64,000 nucleotides of DNA, from positions 78,334,144-78,398,143 of the forward strand of contig NC_077244.1 of assembly GCF_947179165.1 (NCBI RefSeq). Reading direction: 5' to 3'. Below are positions 1 to 15,392 of the stretch, one piece after another (position 1 is the stretch's first letter; every line of letters starts with the position of its first letter). Both the position numbers and the translations under genes were made by a program. Origin of the DNA: Solanum dulcamara. Its lineage: Eukaryota; Streptophyta; Magnoliopsida; Solanales; Solanaceae. The notes below the pieces were generated by a model, which saw only the letters and a program-made list of their open reading frames with translations, was not told the DNA's origin and ran no database searches.

Positions 1-170
1 GTATAGTGCTTAGGGCGTAAGTCTCACAGAACTAAGCTCCACACATGAGTGCGTTGGGCATTGAGTGTGTTTAACGGGTATAGTGCTTAAGGCGTAAGTA
101 TCACAGAACTAAACTCCACACATGAGTCTCAGAGCATTTTGTTAGAGCCCTGCCTCAGGGCGAGCCTCGA
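1..170. repeat. Tandem 77-bp repeat running off the left edge
   Basis: A block starting GTATAGTGCTTAGGGCGTAA at position 1 recurs at position 78 (GTATAGTGCTTAAGGCGTAA) with few changes. It is followed by a GC-richer stretch reading CAGGGCGAGCCTCGAGGC. The first copy starts exactly at the window edge, so the array probably continues to the left. No coding potential is seen. The family is not identified. Confidence 0.6.
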
Positions 171-827
171 GGCAAGTCCCAACACTGCCTTTTAAAGCTA
201 GCATTGGTTAGTACACCTTTTGTTTCATTTTAAGTGGCTCACTTCAAATTTAGTTAAATAATTTAATTTCATGTAATTTAAGTAAAAAGTTCATAAGTTG
301 TCATCTATAGCTGCTATTAACTCTTCTCCAGTTGCACAACCAGTTAAATAATTGATAGAGAAACTAATTAATGAATTCTCTGTAGATGTTAGATTCAGGG
401 CTACTGTCTAATCACTAATGTAGATAAATAAGTAAGTTGTAAATTGAATGTATTTGTGTGTCCTGTTTTCTAAGTTTAGGCAATGTAATAGCCATCATTT
501 ATAATCTAATTTATGTTATATAATTGACTGAATAAAGAATTTTTATATTATCAACAATATTTGACCCTTTTTTATCGCAGTTTAATAGTCTTTATTTTTT
601 AAATTATCGTATCAAACTTGCCACAAGTATTTTGTCTATCAATCTATGACTAGTTAGCAGTGCAAGTATTTTGTCCTCCGAGTTCAACCGAACTCAAAAT
701 TTTCAACATTTAGTAACAGGGTACTTAAGGTCGATGAACTCATCAAATTTAAATTCTAGAAACAAGCCTCAGCAAATTATACTGTATATATAAGGTAATT
801 TTTTTATATTTTTATGTACATATATAA
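171..827. other. AT-rich intergenic stretch, nothing recognised
   Basis: No open frame, RNA gene or clear repeat is visible. The composition is typical plant intergenic DNA. Confidence 0.5.
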
Positions 828-1646
828 TGTTAGGATCGAGAATTCGGGTAATGTGAAATTTAGTTAAATAATATTATAATGACAATAGCAAAGACAATAG
901 TAAGTTGATAATAAAGAAAGTAAAAGCAAATAAAGAAGATACAAATTTTACGTGGTTCGATCGGTGTGACTTAGTCCACAGACGGAGATGATAATTTTAA
1001 TATATCAACAAGAGTACAAAAGAGAGTACAAAATTAGAGTAGATGCTCTAAGTAATCCCAAATACCCCAAGAGAATAACCTCATACGATCACTCCAAAGA
1101 AAGGGTTCACACAAGTGTTTCTCAACACTAATTCTCTTACAAAATAACTTTTTAATGAAAATACAAAGAAAGAAAGCAATGAAATGTTTTCATATGTTGT
1201 ATTTCAACTAATGGCCAACTTCTCCATTTATAGGGGGAAAATGGGTTGCTTGATGTCATGGATGATATTATTTAAAGATACAAAAATTCAACATTTTAGT
1301 GTGAATATATCAAATATTGTAGCTATCAAATCTTTGACATTTATGATTGTCAAATGTGAACCTTATTAAGTATACCAAATCTTTGACAAATATGGTTGCC
1401 AAATATGAACCTTATCAAGTATACCAAATCTTTGACAAATATGATTGTCAAATTACAACATTTGTGGCTTTCAAATCTTTGACAAACAAATGCCACATTA
1501 CATATAAATTTTGAATTAATTCCCCAAATACAAGACTAAAAATTGACTCAGTAATTTAATGAATTTAAAATTCACATTGAGATTTCAAGTTCAAATCTCA
1601 AACTACACTAATACATCAAACTCGCAAAATTCTGTCCGCGGTTTCA
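828..1646. mobile_element. Possible solo LTR-like dispersed repeat
   Basis: The segment begins TGTTAGGATCG and ends near GGTTTCA. It contains ACGTGGTTCGATCGGTGTGA followed by a TTAGTCCAC motif, a phrase that recurs in plant retroelement-derived repeats. No flanking duplication is readable and no internal coding domain exists, so the boundaries and the LTR assignment are tentative. Confidence 0.3.
1327..1473. repeat. Minisatellite, 49-bp unit, three copies
   Basis: CAAATCTTTGACA recurs at 1327, 1376 and 1425, each followed by a variant of TATGATTGTCAAAT, then GAACCTTAT and AAGTATAC. A shorter fourth start is seen at 1472. The array lies inside the possible LTR-like segment and carries no real coding frame. 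Confidence 0.75.
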
Positions 1647-1760
1647 GCAAAACTAAAAAAAAAATGTCTTAATTCTTACAAACATCAGAAAAAGAAAGAA
1701 AAAAATTAGGAATTAAGAGATAATGTCTCTGTTTTTTTTTGAAATATAGGAAGCTAAAAT

Positions 1761-3081
1761 TCAGTTCTTGGAGTTCATGCCCTTACTGACATTATTTTTT
1801 ATAGCCTCTGTGGATTCTTCAGCTTTCTCCTTCACAGTATCTTTCAATTTCTGGGTTGTTTCTTTAACTGATTCCCATGTTTGGTGTGCTGTGTTTTTTG
1901 CTTTTCCAGCTATGTCTTGTGCTGTGTCCGCCACCATACCTCCCACTGCTTTCGTCTTGCTCATCGCCTTTCAAAACATACATCATGTTCGCAACATATA
2001 TTGTCAATTAAACTAAAATCGAAGTTTCACACACTAATAGTGTAAGAAAAATGCTACTACTACTATATAATTAGATTGTTGAAATTGTAGAGTATGACTC
2101 ATTGATTTGATAATTTACAATAAATGTCACGAATCAATACAGACACAAAATGCTTCAATGAAAGAGTCATTTCGATTCAATCCATTATCTAGTGCTCTGA
2201 GGACATGAAAATATCTCTAATTGTTTTGGTTAACATATTTTATATAAATTATAAAATTTCTTCCTAGATATCAATTACCAATAGATTCCAGACTCATGCA
2301 TAGTTTCAATAGACATAGTATTTTTGCTTTGTTTGTCGGGTCGATGCCATTTCTTTTCTAAAAGATCTTCTCTTATATGTCATGCTATTTACTTAAAGCT
2401 CTTTTCTTATAGGCCGATACATTTCAGACTATTTACTAAAAGCTATTTTCTTATAGATCGATACATTTCATGTCATTTATTAAAAGCCTTTTTCTTATAG
2501 GTCGTTATATTTTAGGCCATCTACAATCATCATGGGTTGAAAGATAGAATTGTAACCTATGACATTGAAAAATTACGTTTTTTTTCTAAATCAAAAAGAA
2601 AAACATGATTCAATCCCAACTAATTAAAAAGAATTACATATTCATCATAATTATTAGAAAACAATAGACATTAATGTGTCACCTGATCAGCAACAGAGGC
2701 AGTCTCATTTTTCACTTCTTGGCTGGCTCTCTTGGCAACATCAGCTCCCTGTTTCATTGCATCTGCACCCTTTTGTACTGTTTTATGAGCCTCATCTTTA
2801 AAGGCCGTCGCCAGGTGTCGATTTGTTATTTGCTGCAATAAATTTATTCCAGACACTTTCTCTCAGATTTAGCTTGGTAAACATTTGATAAATATATATG
2901 ACATAGTACTTTTTAAGAAGATCAATATGTGTGTGTATACAAAGTAAAACATTGAGATTTTTTTTTAAACGGAGCGAGTAAGACATTTAAATTGAAACAG
3001 AGTAAGTTATGTTGGAAGTAAAATAATAATCACCTTGAAGGGTCTGAATGCTCCACTAACAAAAACTCTAGCAAATCCCAT
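1761..3081 (-). CDS. Small LEA-like protein, At4g13230 type
   Basis: Three coding exons (3034-3081, 2683-2832, 1761-1967) join in phase 0 at GT-AG sites to give 134 residues. Exon 1 encodes a short Arg/Lys-containing N terminus (MGFARVFVSGAFRPFK) that could be an organelle-targeting leader. Exon 2 is Lys/Asp/Ala-rich (HKTVQKGADAMKQGADVAKR). Exon 3 carries 11-residue-like amphipathic LEA periodicity (DTAQDIAGKAKNTAHQ, KLKDTVKEKAEESTEA). LEA proteins of this kind are disordered when hydrated and protect membranes or enzymes during drying; mitochondrial placement is inferred only from the leader. If the second intron (1968-2682) is kept, translation stops three codons after the exon 2 donor, giving a short form. 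Assignment to the family is good; the exact subgroup is less certain. Confidence 0.8.
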
Positions 3082-4251
3082 GCTTGCCCTATCTGGTATT
3101 ATTTGATTTTTTAATTTTATTTTTTGTTTCTTGAAATTTATTTGCTTATTCTTTTTAGGGTTATAAATAGAGGAAGAAATTGCCAACTTTTTCTCTGTTT
3201 TAATGGCTAAAAGAAATTCCCTTTGATTTGAGGTAATTTCATTGCCTATTTCTCCAGTTTAAGCTAATCATCACTCATTAAGAACTTAAAAAGAGTAATA
3301 CACGGATCAATCTCTACTTCAATGCCACCAATCTTTTATTGGAAATTAAAGAAAGAAGATTAACACCATAAATAAATAAAAATAAACATAAAAAAAGTTT
3401 CATTTGTTTTCATTTAAGGAATATCTGAATTTGAAACACTTATATTTTAGCTAATTAAATACGTTTATATTTTACAACAAACATTTATTTACCCTTAGTT
3501 AAAATTCAAATCCTTTATAAAGTTGCTAATCTGTAGCTAGCTCGTAACTAACAATTTTATTTTGATAATTTATCACTAATTCATCGCTAAATAGATATGG
3601 CAACAAATTTTGTTGTTATTAAACCATATAAAAGATTAAAATCAGTCTCCTAAGGGGATATTAAGTACTCATCTTGGGATGTATCCACTATAATGTTCAT
3701 TCTGTCAAATTGTATTTCCCTAATTCAGAATTTTCAAAGGAAAAAGTGCCCTATATACCACTCAATTTTGAGATTTAGAGTTGATTTATCACTCTTTACA
3801 AAATTGGCTTACATATACCTTTATCGTTGCATAAATGGTTTAGATATTATACCTTTTTTCGTGTCTAACGGAAGTGAAAAAACAACAAAGATTTAGTGAC
3901 TCATTTCAGCTTTCAACCGCATTTCCACCACGATTTTTCTTCAAACGAGAAGCTTTTCAGAACCCGCCAACGCTCGTGAAAACCCAGGTCGGTCGGTATG
4001 TCCTTTAGACTTTGCTAGAAATGGCCGAACACTAAAAAATCGGTGGATTATATATCCAAAAAGGTCCGCTCTCGGTCATTCCACACGCTGCCTAGCAGAG
4101 ACGTGGTTATGGAAGATAAAAGATTTGTTGCTAATTAACCATACTGAATCTTATAGATTAAGAACATCCAAAAACAGTGGAGACTACAACTTAATTATTC
4201 AAGAAAGAAAAATTGACCTTAATAACTTAGCAATAAAAATGTAAAAAAGTT
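3082..4251. other. Intergenic, AT-rich with diffuse repeat relics
   Basis: The left part holds the LEA-gene promoter and 5' UTR. The stretch 3700-3900 (AAAGTGCCCTATATACCACT) and 3950-4110 resembles dispersed solanaceous repeat text, but no ends or duplications can be drawn. No gene is supported. Confidence 0.4.
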
Positions 4252-4461
4252 TCACTGAGGTGATGCACAATAACAACCCAAAATACCACCACTAATTTTA
4301 GTACAAGTTCCACTCTGAAATCCCTTCTCAACACAAGCTGCATTACAATCTGGGAATTGATCACATGGTCCTAAAAGGACAACATCAGCTGCTTCACTTG
4401 ATATCATAAAAAGGGCCAAACAAAAAAATCCTATTAGTAAAATGGATTTGTTAATAGCCAT
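4252..4461 (-). CDS. Secreted defensin-like cysteine-rich peptide
   Basis: A single-exon frame encodes 69 residues. The start at 4461 (MAINKSILL) is chosen over upstream in-frame codons because it opens directly on a typical signal peptide: a Lys, then a hydrophobic run ending near SSEA at about residue 24. The mature part of about 45 residues has six cysteines spaced C-x5-C-x3-C-x9-C-x8-C-x-C, giving three predicted disulfides. The final C-x-C and the G-x-C near the end fit the defensin-like (DEFL/LCR) fold. Such peptides act outside the cell in defence or in cell signalling; no target can be read here. Most plant defensin genes have an intron after the signal peptide and this one has none. 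A TATA box lies 85 bp upstream. Confidence 0.75.
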   Translation of the reverse strand: MAINKSILLIGFFCLALFMISSEAADVVLLGPCDQFPDCNAACVEKGFQSGTCTKISGGILGCYCASPQ

Positions 4462-4481
4462 TTTCTTAAATCTAATGATTT

Positions 4482-4509
4482 TGTATGTATGTATGTATGT
4501 ATGTATGTT
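4482..4509. repeat. TGTA tetranucleotide microsatellite
   Basis: About seven units of TGTA/GTAT occur in the presumed 5' UTR of the defensin-like gene, between its TATA box and start codon. Length variation here would change the leader length only. Confidence 0.9.
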
Positions 4510-4545
4510 TTGTTGTGTGCACAAAAATGCGAGTCTTGGAGTGTC

Positions 4546-4553
4546 TATTTATA
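4546..4553 (-). promoter_or_regulatory. TATA box of the defensin-like gene
   Basis: The minus strand reads TATAAATA, 85 bp before the chosen ATG at 4461. That spacing leaves a leader of roughly 50-60 bases containing the TGTA microsatellite. Confidence 0.65.
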
Positions 4554-6277
4554 CAAGAAAAATTCATCTATTTTTGGAAGATTTTTAACTCTATACAAAA
4601 TATGGAAGATTTTGTTCATATTTTGAGTCCAATGAATATATTTACTTGCTGTGATATTAAGATTTGGTTCTTTTCTTGGGAATACATTTTAGACTATATA
4701 TTACGTTCATATTTAGAAAATTAATTCAATAGCCCTTTTATGGAAATTTATATATTTACTTGCTATATCATATGATACTACTCTCCTTATTTTATTTTGT
4801 TTGTCTTAGCTTGACTGTAAACAAAGTTTTAAAAAAGAATAAAAAAAAACTTTTGAATATTGCAATTTTAAACTAAAGACATGTACAATGTATCGAAATA
4901 TCTTTTTACTTTGTGGTCTTACACATGCCATGTGTAAAATTTAAATTAATGAGTTGTCAAAAAAAGGGAAAAGATATTTTTTTTTAAATAGACTATAAAA
5001 AGTATGAGAAACAAATTCAAACACAGGGAACATAAAGGAGCTGAATATAATCTTCATTGGTCAGTCGAGGTTGATATGGTAACATAATAATGTGCCAAAG
5101 TTCTGCACTGGTCATGTAAATTATAAATGCTATATTTACAAGTTACAACAGCGAATATTAGTCGATTTTTTTTTCTAATTCAATTTGAATCTACTTGAGC
5201 AATTTTTTTCCCCAATAGAGAACGTTACAAAGAGGATGTGCTATTTTTCAAAATAAAATAAAATTGGAGGTTTGAATATTATGTAGAAAGTTCAAACTAG
5301 TTAAACCAATAAAAAATAAAAAATAACGCCAGTCCTAGAACTAGGTTCACATCTAAAATAATTGGGCAATTGATGCTAGACACCTAAAAATTAGATATTA
5401 AGATGCAATTTATTTGAAGAGATGTTTTCTTATTGGCAATTGGCAAATATAATAACCAAAATTTTACGCTATCTTGTTAATTATAGTCTATATTAAATTA
5501 GAAAATCAATATCTCTATGAATTGTTTGCTCTATCAATGTAGACATCGTATATACGTAACAATCTTGTGTAGAGAGGTGGTGCATCATTAGACAAATTAC
5601 TTGGAAGTCTAATTTGCTACTATGTTTAGGTTTTAGTATTGTGTTGCATTATCATATTAGGATCTTTAAACATTATTAAACGAAAGATTTTCGTCTTTTT
5701 GTTCATCCAACCATGTATATCGATCTAACTTGTACCACAACTTAAAGTATATTATAAGCGCCCATCAAGGAAACCTCAAAGCACTTTCAAAGCAAGGTAT
5801 CTTTTCCCCAAAAAAAATTTAAGAACCAAATAAAAATGACAGGCCTAAAAACAGTCGGAAACAGTTAAATAACAGTTGCAAATCGATGCATCTCTTGTCA
5901 GAGCACTGCCTTAATAAGTGCTCTTCGACGATAAGCAGTTAACCATACACAAAAATGAGTCACTTGAGGTGCTATGCACCATTGCCATAAGCCAAACTGA
6001 AATACCCCGATACCATTCCCATGTATAAATCGTCATTTACACGAGATGGAACCAATGAGATGTCGAAAACAGATTTTTAACACACAAATGAAGTAGCTGA
6101 TGCAAAACATCACAAGTTAATGTGGAAAATAGATTAAGCGCAAAACCAAAAGCTGACAACCAACTGGAAGTTCTCAATGTAATATATTGTTTTTGCCATG
6201 AGACCAAAAACGTCAACGTAATTAAAGAGAACTGAAGTTTGTCAAGAACAAAGATGAACATAAGTGATACATTATGA
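4554..6277. other. Intergenic region, no gene seen
   Basis: The stretch is AT-rich and the frames are short and without domain similarity. The right end (about 6000-6277) probably contains the RPT2 3' UTR, because the RPT2 stop codon lies at 6278-6280 on the minus strand. Confidence 0.5.
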
Positions 6278-10074
<3,797 letters not shown>

Positions 10075-11374
10075 GACTATTAGCTGTGACTGAGAAGAGA
10101 GCGGAGGAAAAGGGGTTTGGAAATAGGTTTCGGATTTTTGGGTTATGCTTTTCTTCCTTTCCAAGATATATAAGATATTCAGGCGTGTGAGTAATTTCGA
10201 ATGGAGTTTAACCTCTATATATTATGACTAATTACTTGAAAAATAAAATAAACAACATGATACAACAAATTAAATTTCAATTATGATATAAAATATATTT
10301 TAATTTATTTGTATATATAAATTAAATCATATTAAATTTTAATAAAGACAAAAATATTATGTGATTTTTTCTCATTTGTCTAACCTTATTGGACATAATA
10401 TATGCTACTCGTTCTTCGTGTGAGGTAACATGTATCGGTGAAATTAATTAAAGAGCACACAAATTGGCCTGAACATCATGATTAGAAAGACAAATCATAT
10501 TCTATTATATTTTATGACTATTATTTAATATTCGATTTAAAAAAGATATAGTTTAGTTATATTTTTATTTTCATTGAAAAAAGATCACTTTATTTTTTGT
10601 TAGTATTCTTATGCAGGGATTAGCTCAAGTTAGATGGAGAAACTGAGTGATTAATGAACCGAAGTATATATTAGTCCATCATTGATTAAGTGATAGATGT
10701 ATATGTTTAAACACACAAATTATGATAGACGTTTGTTCGTTAATTTTCTTCTTTTCTTGAAGAAAAAAAAAAAACTCTAACAATACTTTAACTTTGAAAC
10801 ACTTAAATATTGCGTTTGTAAATAGAAGTTAAAAAAATATTGATTGTATTCAATTTACCATACAGTCTAAGGGGTGTTACCTAAACTTTCAGAGTCAATT
10901 GAAATGGAACTCGATTCACATAGCATCACACATTATTGTACTGAAGTTCGGAAAAGGATCGCATGTGATGTAGAAGAATTGCAATGTCAGTGTGCTGAAA
11001 ATGACTTTAAGAAAACAAGTTAATCGTACTCAATTCCAACATCAGGGCTAGTTTTAAAATGTCCACATGTTATGTATTCACTTGTATTACATGAAAATTA
11101 ACAAAAACTTAAGATGAAATAATCTCATAGGCGGCATCTGACTTGAAAGCTTCTTTCATTTAAAACTTCAACGACATGCAAATGCACCAACATCTAAACG
11201 AAAAAACTAAGCGCAATCAGAAAGTTTTAATATAAAATTTAGGATAAATTACACTTATCACCACCTGTAATATATGATTCAATTGCAGGTACATGGAAAT
11301 CCTACACAAAATTGTTCACATTACACTTCACGGCTGCTGAACCATTTTAGTGCTGGAGATGAAGTCATTCTTTC
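10075..11374. other. RPT2 promoter and YIF1 3' flank
   Basis: The left part is upstream of RPT2; the right part is downstream of the YIF1-type gene and probably includes its 3' UTR. The DNA is AT-rich and I see no gene or defined repeat. Confidence 0.45.
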
Positions 11375-14300
11375 TCAAAAAAACCAATTAAGACTTATCT
11401 TTCCAAGCCAAAAGAGAAGTGGGAACTGAGCTAGGGCGATGAAGAGGAGGAGGTAATGATGCCGGCTTGAATCATAAGTCCTCACCTCTGCGAAAAGAAC
11501 TCTCTTCATCGTCTTCACTAAGAATATTCCCATGCATAAGCTTGTCCATGGCATCAAGAAGTAGTAAGAATGGCTCCATATAATTGTTCCAAGAAGAGCT
11601 ATGGACAATCCTGCAAAAGCATATCCCGCGTATGACACAATGTCAAGGAGAGGAGCCTCTCCACTACCCAGTGAGAACAATGTCATCTTCAGCAAAGAAA
11701 CCTCTAAAAACCAACCAACGAACCCCTTGATGAACAGCCAATTTAGAGCTTCTGGGGTAAACCTGGCAACAGACAAGAAATTTCACAATCTACACAAACC
11801 AACGGAAGAGGAGGAAATGGAGGATATTATTCCATACTCAAACAGTAGTGCAAGTTGCACAATGTGATAACATGCGAAAAAGGAATGAGAAAAGTGCTTT
11901 CTTGGGGGGTGGGAGGTAAATGAATACAGGCTTGCCTAGACGTCTAGGTATTTTACCAACTGTATCCCACCACTACTAAAATTATCAACAGCCATGCATA
12001 GCCAAACTAGGACATCTAAATTTAAGAGGAAGAAAAAATGGGAGGGGGTGGGATTCTCATTTAGCAGACAGCAACATGAAATAAGTACTTATGATAACAA
12101 TTCTAATAAGTTCAGTTTAAGCAGAAGTTTTGTCTTCTGTATGAGAATGTGCACATTTATAGGCGCTTCAAACAAAAATGAGGTAAGCAACCACTACAAA
12201 TTCCACACGGAAATTTGACAGTAGAAAATGAAAGAACTTCTCATTGTTGAGCACCAAGAAACCAGAGTTAAGAAAGCTTACAGAAAACACTGCTTACCTT
12301 CCCTGGAGACCCAATGATAAACCAGCAAGAACAACGTAGGTACCAAATGCCATGAATGGAATGTACAAATCTGGAGCATTTATATCAAAGATAGGGGGCT
12401 TATAGGATAGTCTGCCACCTACCGGCTCTGTGATTCTTGTCCAATGACCCTACAGACAAATGAAAAGGTAACAAATCGTAACAATCAAAAAAATTAAATA
12501 TCAATGTCATAACGCAACAATGAGAGACATAAAGGGTTTCATGATCTTACTCTGTGTAGGAATGGAAAAAGCACAACTTTCAATTTGTTTCTCACGTACT
12601 GGTCATTCACTTGGAAGTAGTACTGGGGATCGGAAAAATACCTACTTATCTGTTCAATTGAAAAGTTGTCAACTAAAATTTTATTTCCATCAGAAATGCT
12701 AGACCACTTTATCAATATCATGCAGCAATAAACTATTCATATACAGAATGGAAAAATGATTTAGACAATAATGTAAAATCATCTACAGCTTCAGAGCAAC
12801 ATTTAGGAAACTCAAATTAAGAGGTAAAAGCTACATCATATCAAAGAGGAGGGAGAAGGCAATATGGCTTAGTTTTGTTTTAAGGGGGATTTTTCTGGCT
12901 AACTATGGCATAATCCTTTGTATAGCCACAGAGATCTTCCGTAACCATAATTTTTTTGTTAAGTATGTATCCAGTAATTCCATGCCTCATTATGAATGGC
13001 AAATTTATCTTTTAAAATTTAAATAACAATGGCTAATTTCAACTTCTTCCTCTTTTTCCGTGGAAGGTTTTCAACACAATTGACACATAAGGGTAAGGCT
13101 TTTGCTTTCAAAAACAATATAACTTGCACATCAGATTCATCATAGAACAAGGAACCAAAGATAAACTAAAAGAGGATAATCTTTTGTCTAGTCACCACTC
13201 ACCACACATTCACTACCAGCGATACTAGTGATCCCCTCAAAACTGCTAATGAACCAACAACCTCCAATAGTTATGATTGGAGGTTGATCATTCCCACTCC
13301 AATTGAATTAGCTTTCTCCTGAGTCTTGCTCCTACTGAGCATCACACTGTGCCACCCCATGCGCCATCTACCCACCATCTCCTTCCAAACACAGCCAACA
13401 TAAGAGTTCCTATTTCAACTTAACAGTTACTTTCTGCATAAATTGCAGCTAAACTCACTTGTGGAAATAGGTTAAACTCATGGTAATAGAGCAGAATCAG
13501 AGGACATTAGGAAAAAATTCCTGCTCTATAAACACATTTTTCTTTCTTCTACATTCAACCTTCCTTTCCCTCTCTTATTGGAGTAGACGAGATTGTCATT
13601 AGCCATCCCATGCTTCTTCAGAGTATTCTGTCCATCTGACTCAATCTTCGAACAGAATCCTCTACAATTACCACTAAATATGAACATTTATCTACCTAAA
13701 TAATAGATATTTTGTCTCCTCTCTATCAAAAAAGAATCTTTTTCCTGCTCATGTTAAAGTTAATCTTTTGAGTTTACTGCACAGTGGAGAGATCACCAAA
13801 TAAGGGCATGGGGTACTATCATTGCAGCAAGGAGTAAGAAAAAGGACATAATGAGAACAAATTAGTAAATTGAAAAACTAAAGAACATGATAAACAATTG
13901 GAGAATGGAAATAACTTCACCTAGCTTCAATTGCTATTAAGTGACTAATCACTTATAGATCACTTTGCTATTATGTTTCAATGCCAGTTTGATGATGTCA
14001 TCAAAGTGAAGACAAAATCAAAAATAGTAGATTTTTAAAAAAGTAGTAGAACTAACCTACCTAGAAAGCAACAATGCAAAAAAAAAAATAGATACTATTT
14101 GCTTGCTGATTATATGTCATAATGCACTTTCACGAACAAAAACTTCAGGAATGATCACAGTAAAATACTTCTTTCGGTAAGTGGCAAAATGTAGAAATAT
14201 GACTAGATGAAGTAACTTACATTGCTTTGAACATATTCAGAACTGGAACCAAGAATTTTTTCTCCATAAGCCCCTAGTCCACTTCTGATGAACCCTGAGC

Positions 14301-14388
14301 TACCACCAGAGAAGGCATTTCCAAAAGGATTTGCCTGTGTATTAACAGGTCTTGGCACACCAGACTGTGCTCCCAGGTTATCATACAT
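11375..14388 (-). CDS. YIF1/HRF1 family Golgi membrane protein
   Basis: Four coding exons (14221-14388, 12551-12649, 12298-12449, 11375-11762) give 268 residues, the usual length for plant YIF1 proteins. YIF1 pairs with YIP1 in the early secretory pathway and helps ER-to-Golgi vesicle traffic. The N terminus is cytosolic and rich in Gly/Asn/Pro. It is followed by conserved blocks ([51 protein letters not shown]) and about five hydrophobic membrane segments from mid-protein to the C terminus. The start at 14388 ([10 protein letters not shown]) matches the family N terminus. It lies two bases after a likely acceptor (CTCCTGCAG). A donor GTAAGT on the minus strand at 15387-15392 would give a 5' UTR intron of about 1 kb with a non-coding first exon near 15393-15470. 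Confidence 0.92.
13258..13286. repeat. Perfect 10-bp hairpin in the first coding intron of YIF1
   Basis: CAACCTCCAA is followed nine bases later by its exact reverse complement TTGGAGGTTG. It lies within intron 12650-14220. It is short and could be chance or a transposon relic; no miRNA-length stem extends from it. Confidence 0.5.
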
Positions 14389-15392
14389 TTCTGCAGGAGG
14401 ATTTTTCTTTAATCAAGACGACTATTAGTAACTCAACATAAGCATAATTCATTTTTCTCACTGCTTGATTGAGTCTGATTATAAGACAGTAAGTGCCTAG
14501 GTATCCAAAGGGAAAAGAAATAGGATTCTATGATACAAACTACCAAACAGAGCCAACCCGATCTTCTAACATCAAGAACAATGTCAACAGGAAGCCCTAC
14601 TATTCCGGGTATCTCATAGTTCTTTCTTGCTATAAGCTATCACATACCAAAGATAATTGTCAAGCTCAATTCAGAAGCTTCACTTTTCCCACCCAAGATT
14701 GTTTTAGCCGATTTTATCAGTAAATGCTACCCCCAGGACACCCCAATAAGTGCATCACCTCAATACAAAGATATTCGGAGAATGGATAGGCAAAGATTCA
14801 GTAGTCCAAAAAGTCTGTAGATCCAGAAAACGACTCCATCACTATGTTTAAATCAGATCACACTTAGAAATATCTTTTTATCATATCTAGTTTCGACTGA
14901 ACCCAGATTTACATACAAATTTATCTTCTTACAATTACTTCCATTAACTAATTTTTCTGCAGGATAAGAGATAATTCATGACTTTTTACACATACCTTTT
15001 GCAACTCTTTCCCAAAAAAAAAAGGATTTTCGGATTAAAAAATTGCTGTTCATCATGAAAAAAGATCATGCGCCCTAGGCACAACATAGACGGCTTTTCT
15101 GCTGGAAATATCCATCAATCAATAATTCCAATTCACAAATCACTACGATTTACATACCGAGCAACTATCGATGCAATAGAGAGATAAAAATCAAGTGACA
15201 AATCGAAGATTAAAATCAATAGTTTAGATTACCAGGAAAATGCAAAAAAAGTGCGACGAAATATAGATCCTCTGGTGTTGACTGTTGACGAAGGGAGCAA
15301 AAAACTAAGAACAAATAATGGAGATCTGTAAACAAAAATTTCTCAGAATGAGGAAAAAAATGAAACTGAAAGGACAAAAAACGAAGACTTAC

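Noticed and set aside
4485..4724. Plus-strand frame beginning MYVCMYVC
   Set aside because: It is translation of the TGTA microsatellite and the promoter of the defensin-like gene.
13258..13286. Hairpin considered as a microRNA precursor
   Set aside because: The perfect stem is only 10 bp and does not extend to the length needed for Dicer processing.
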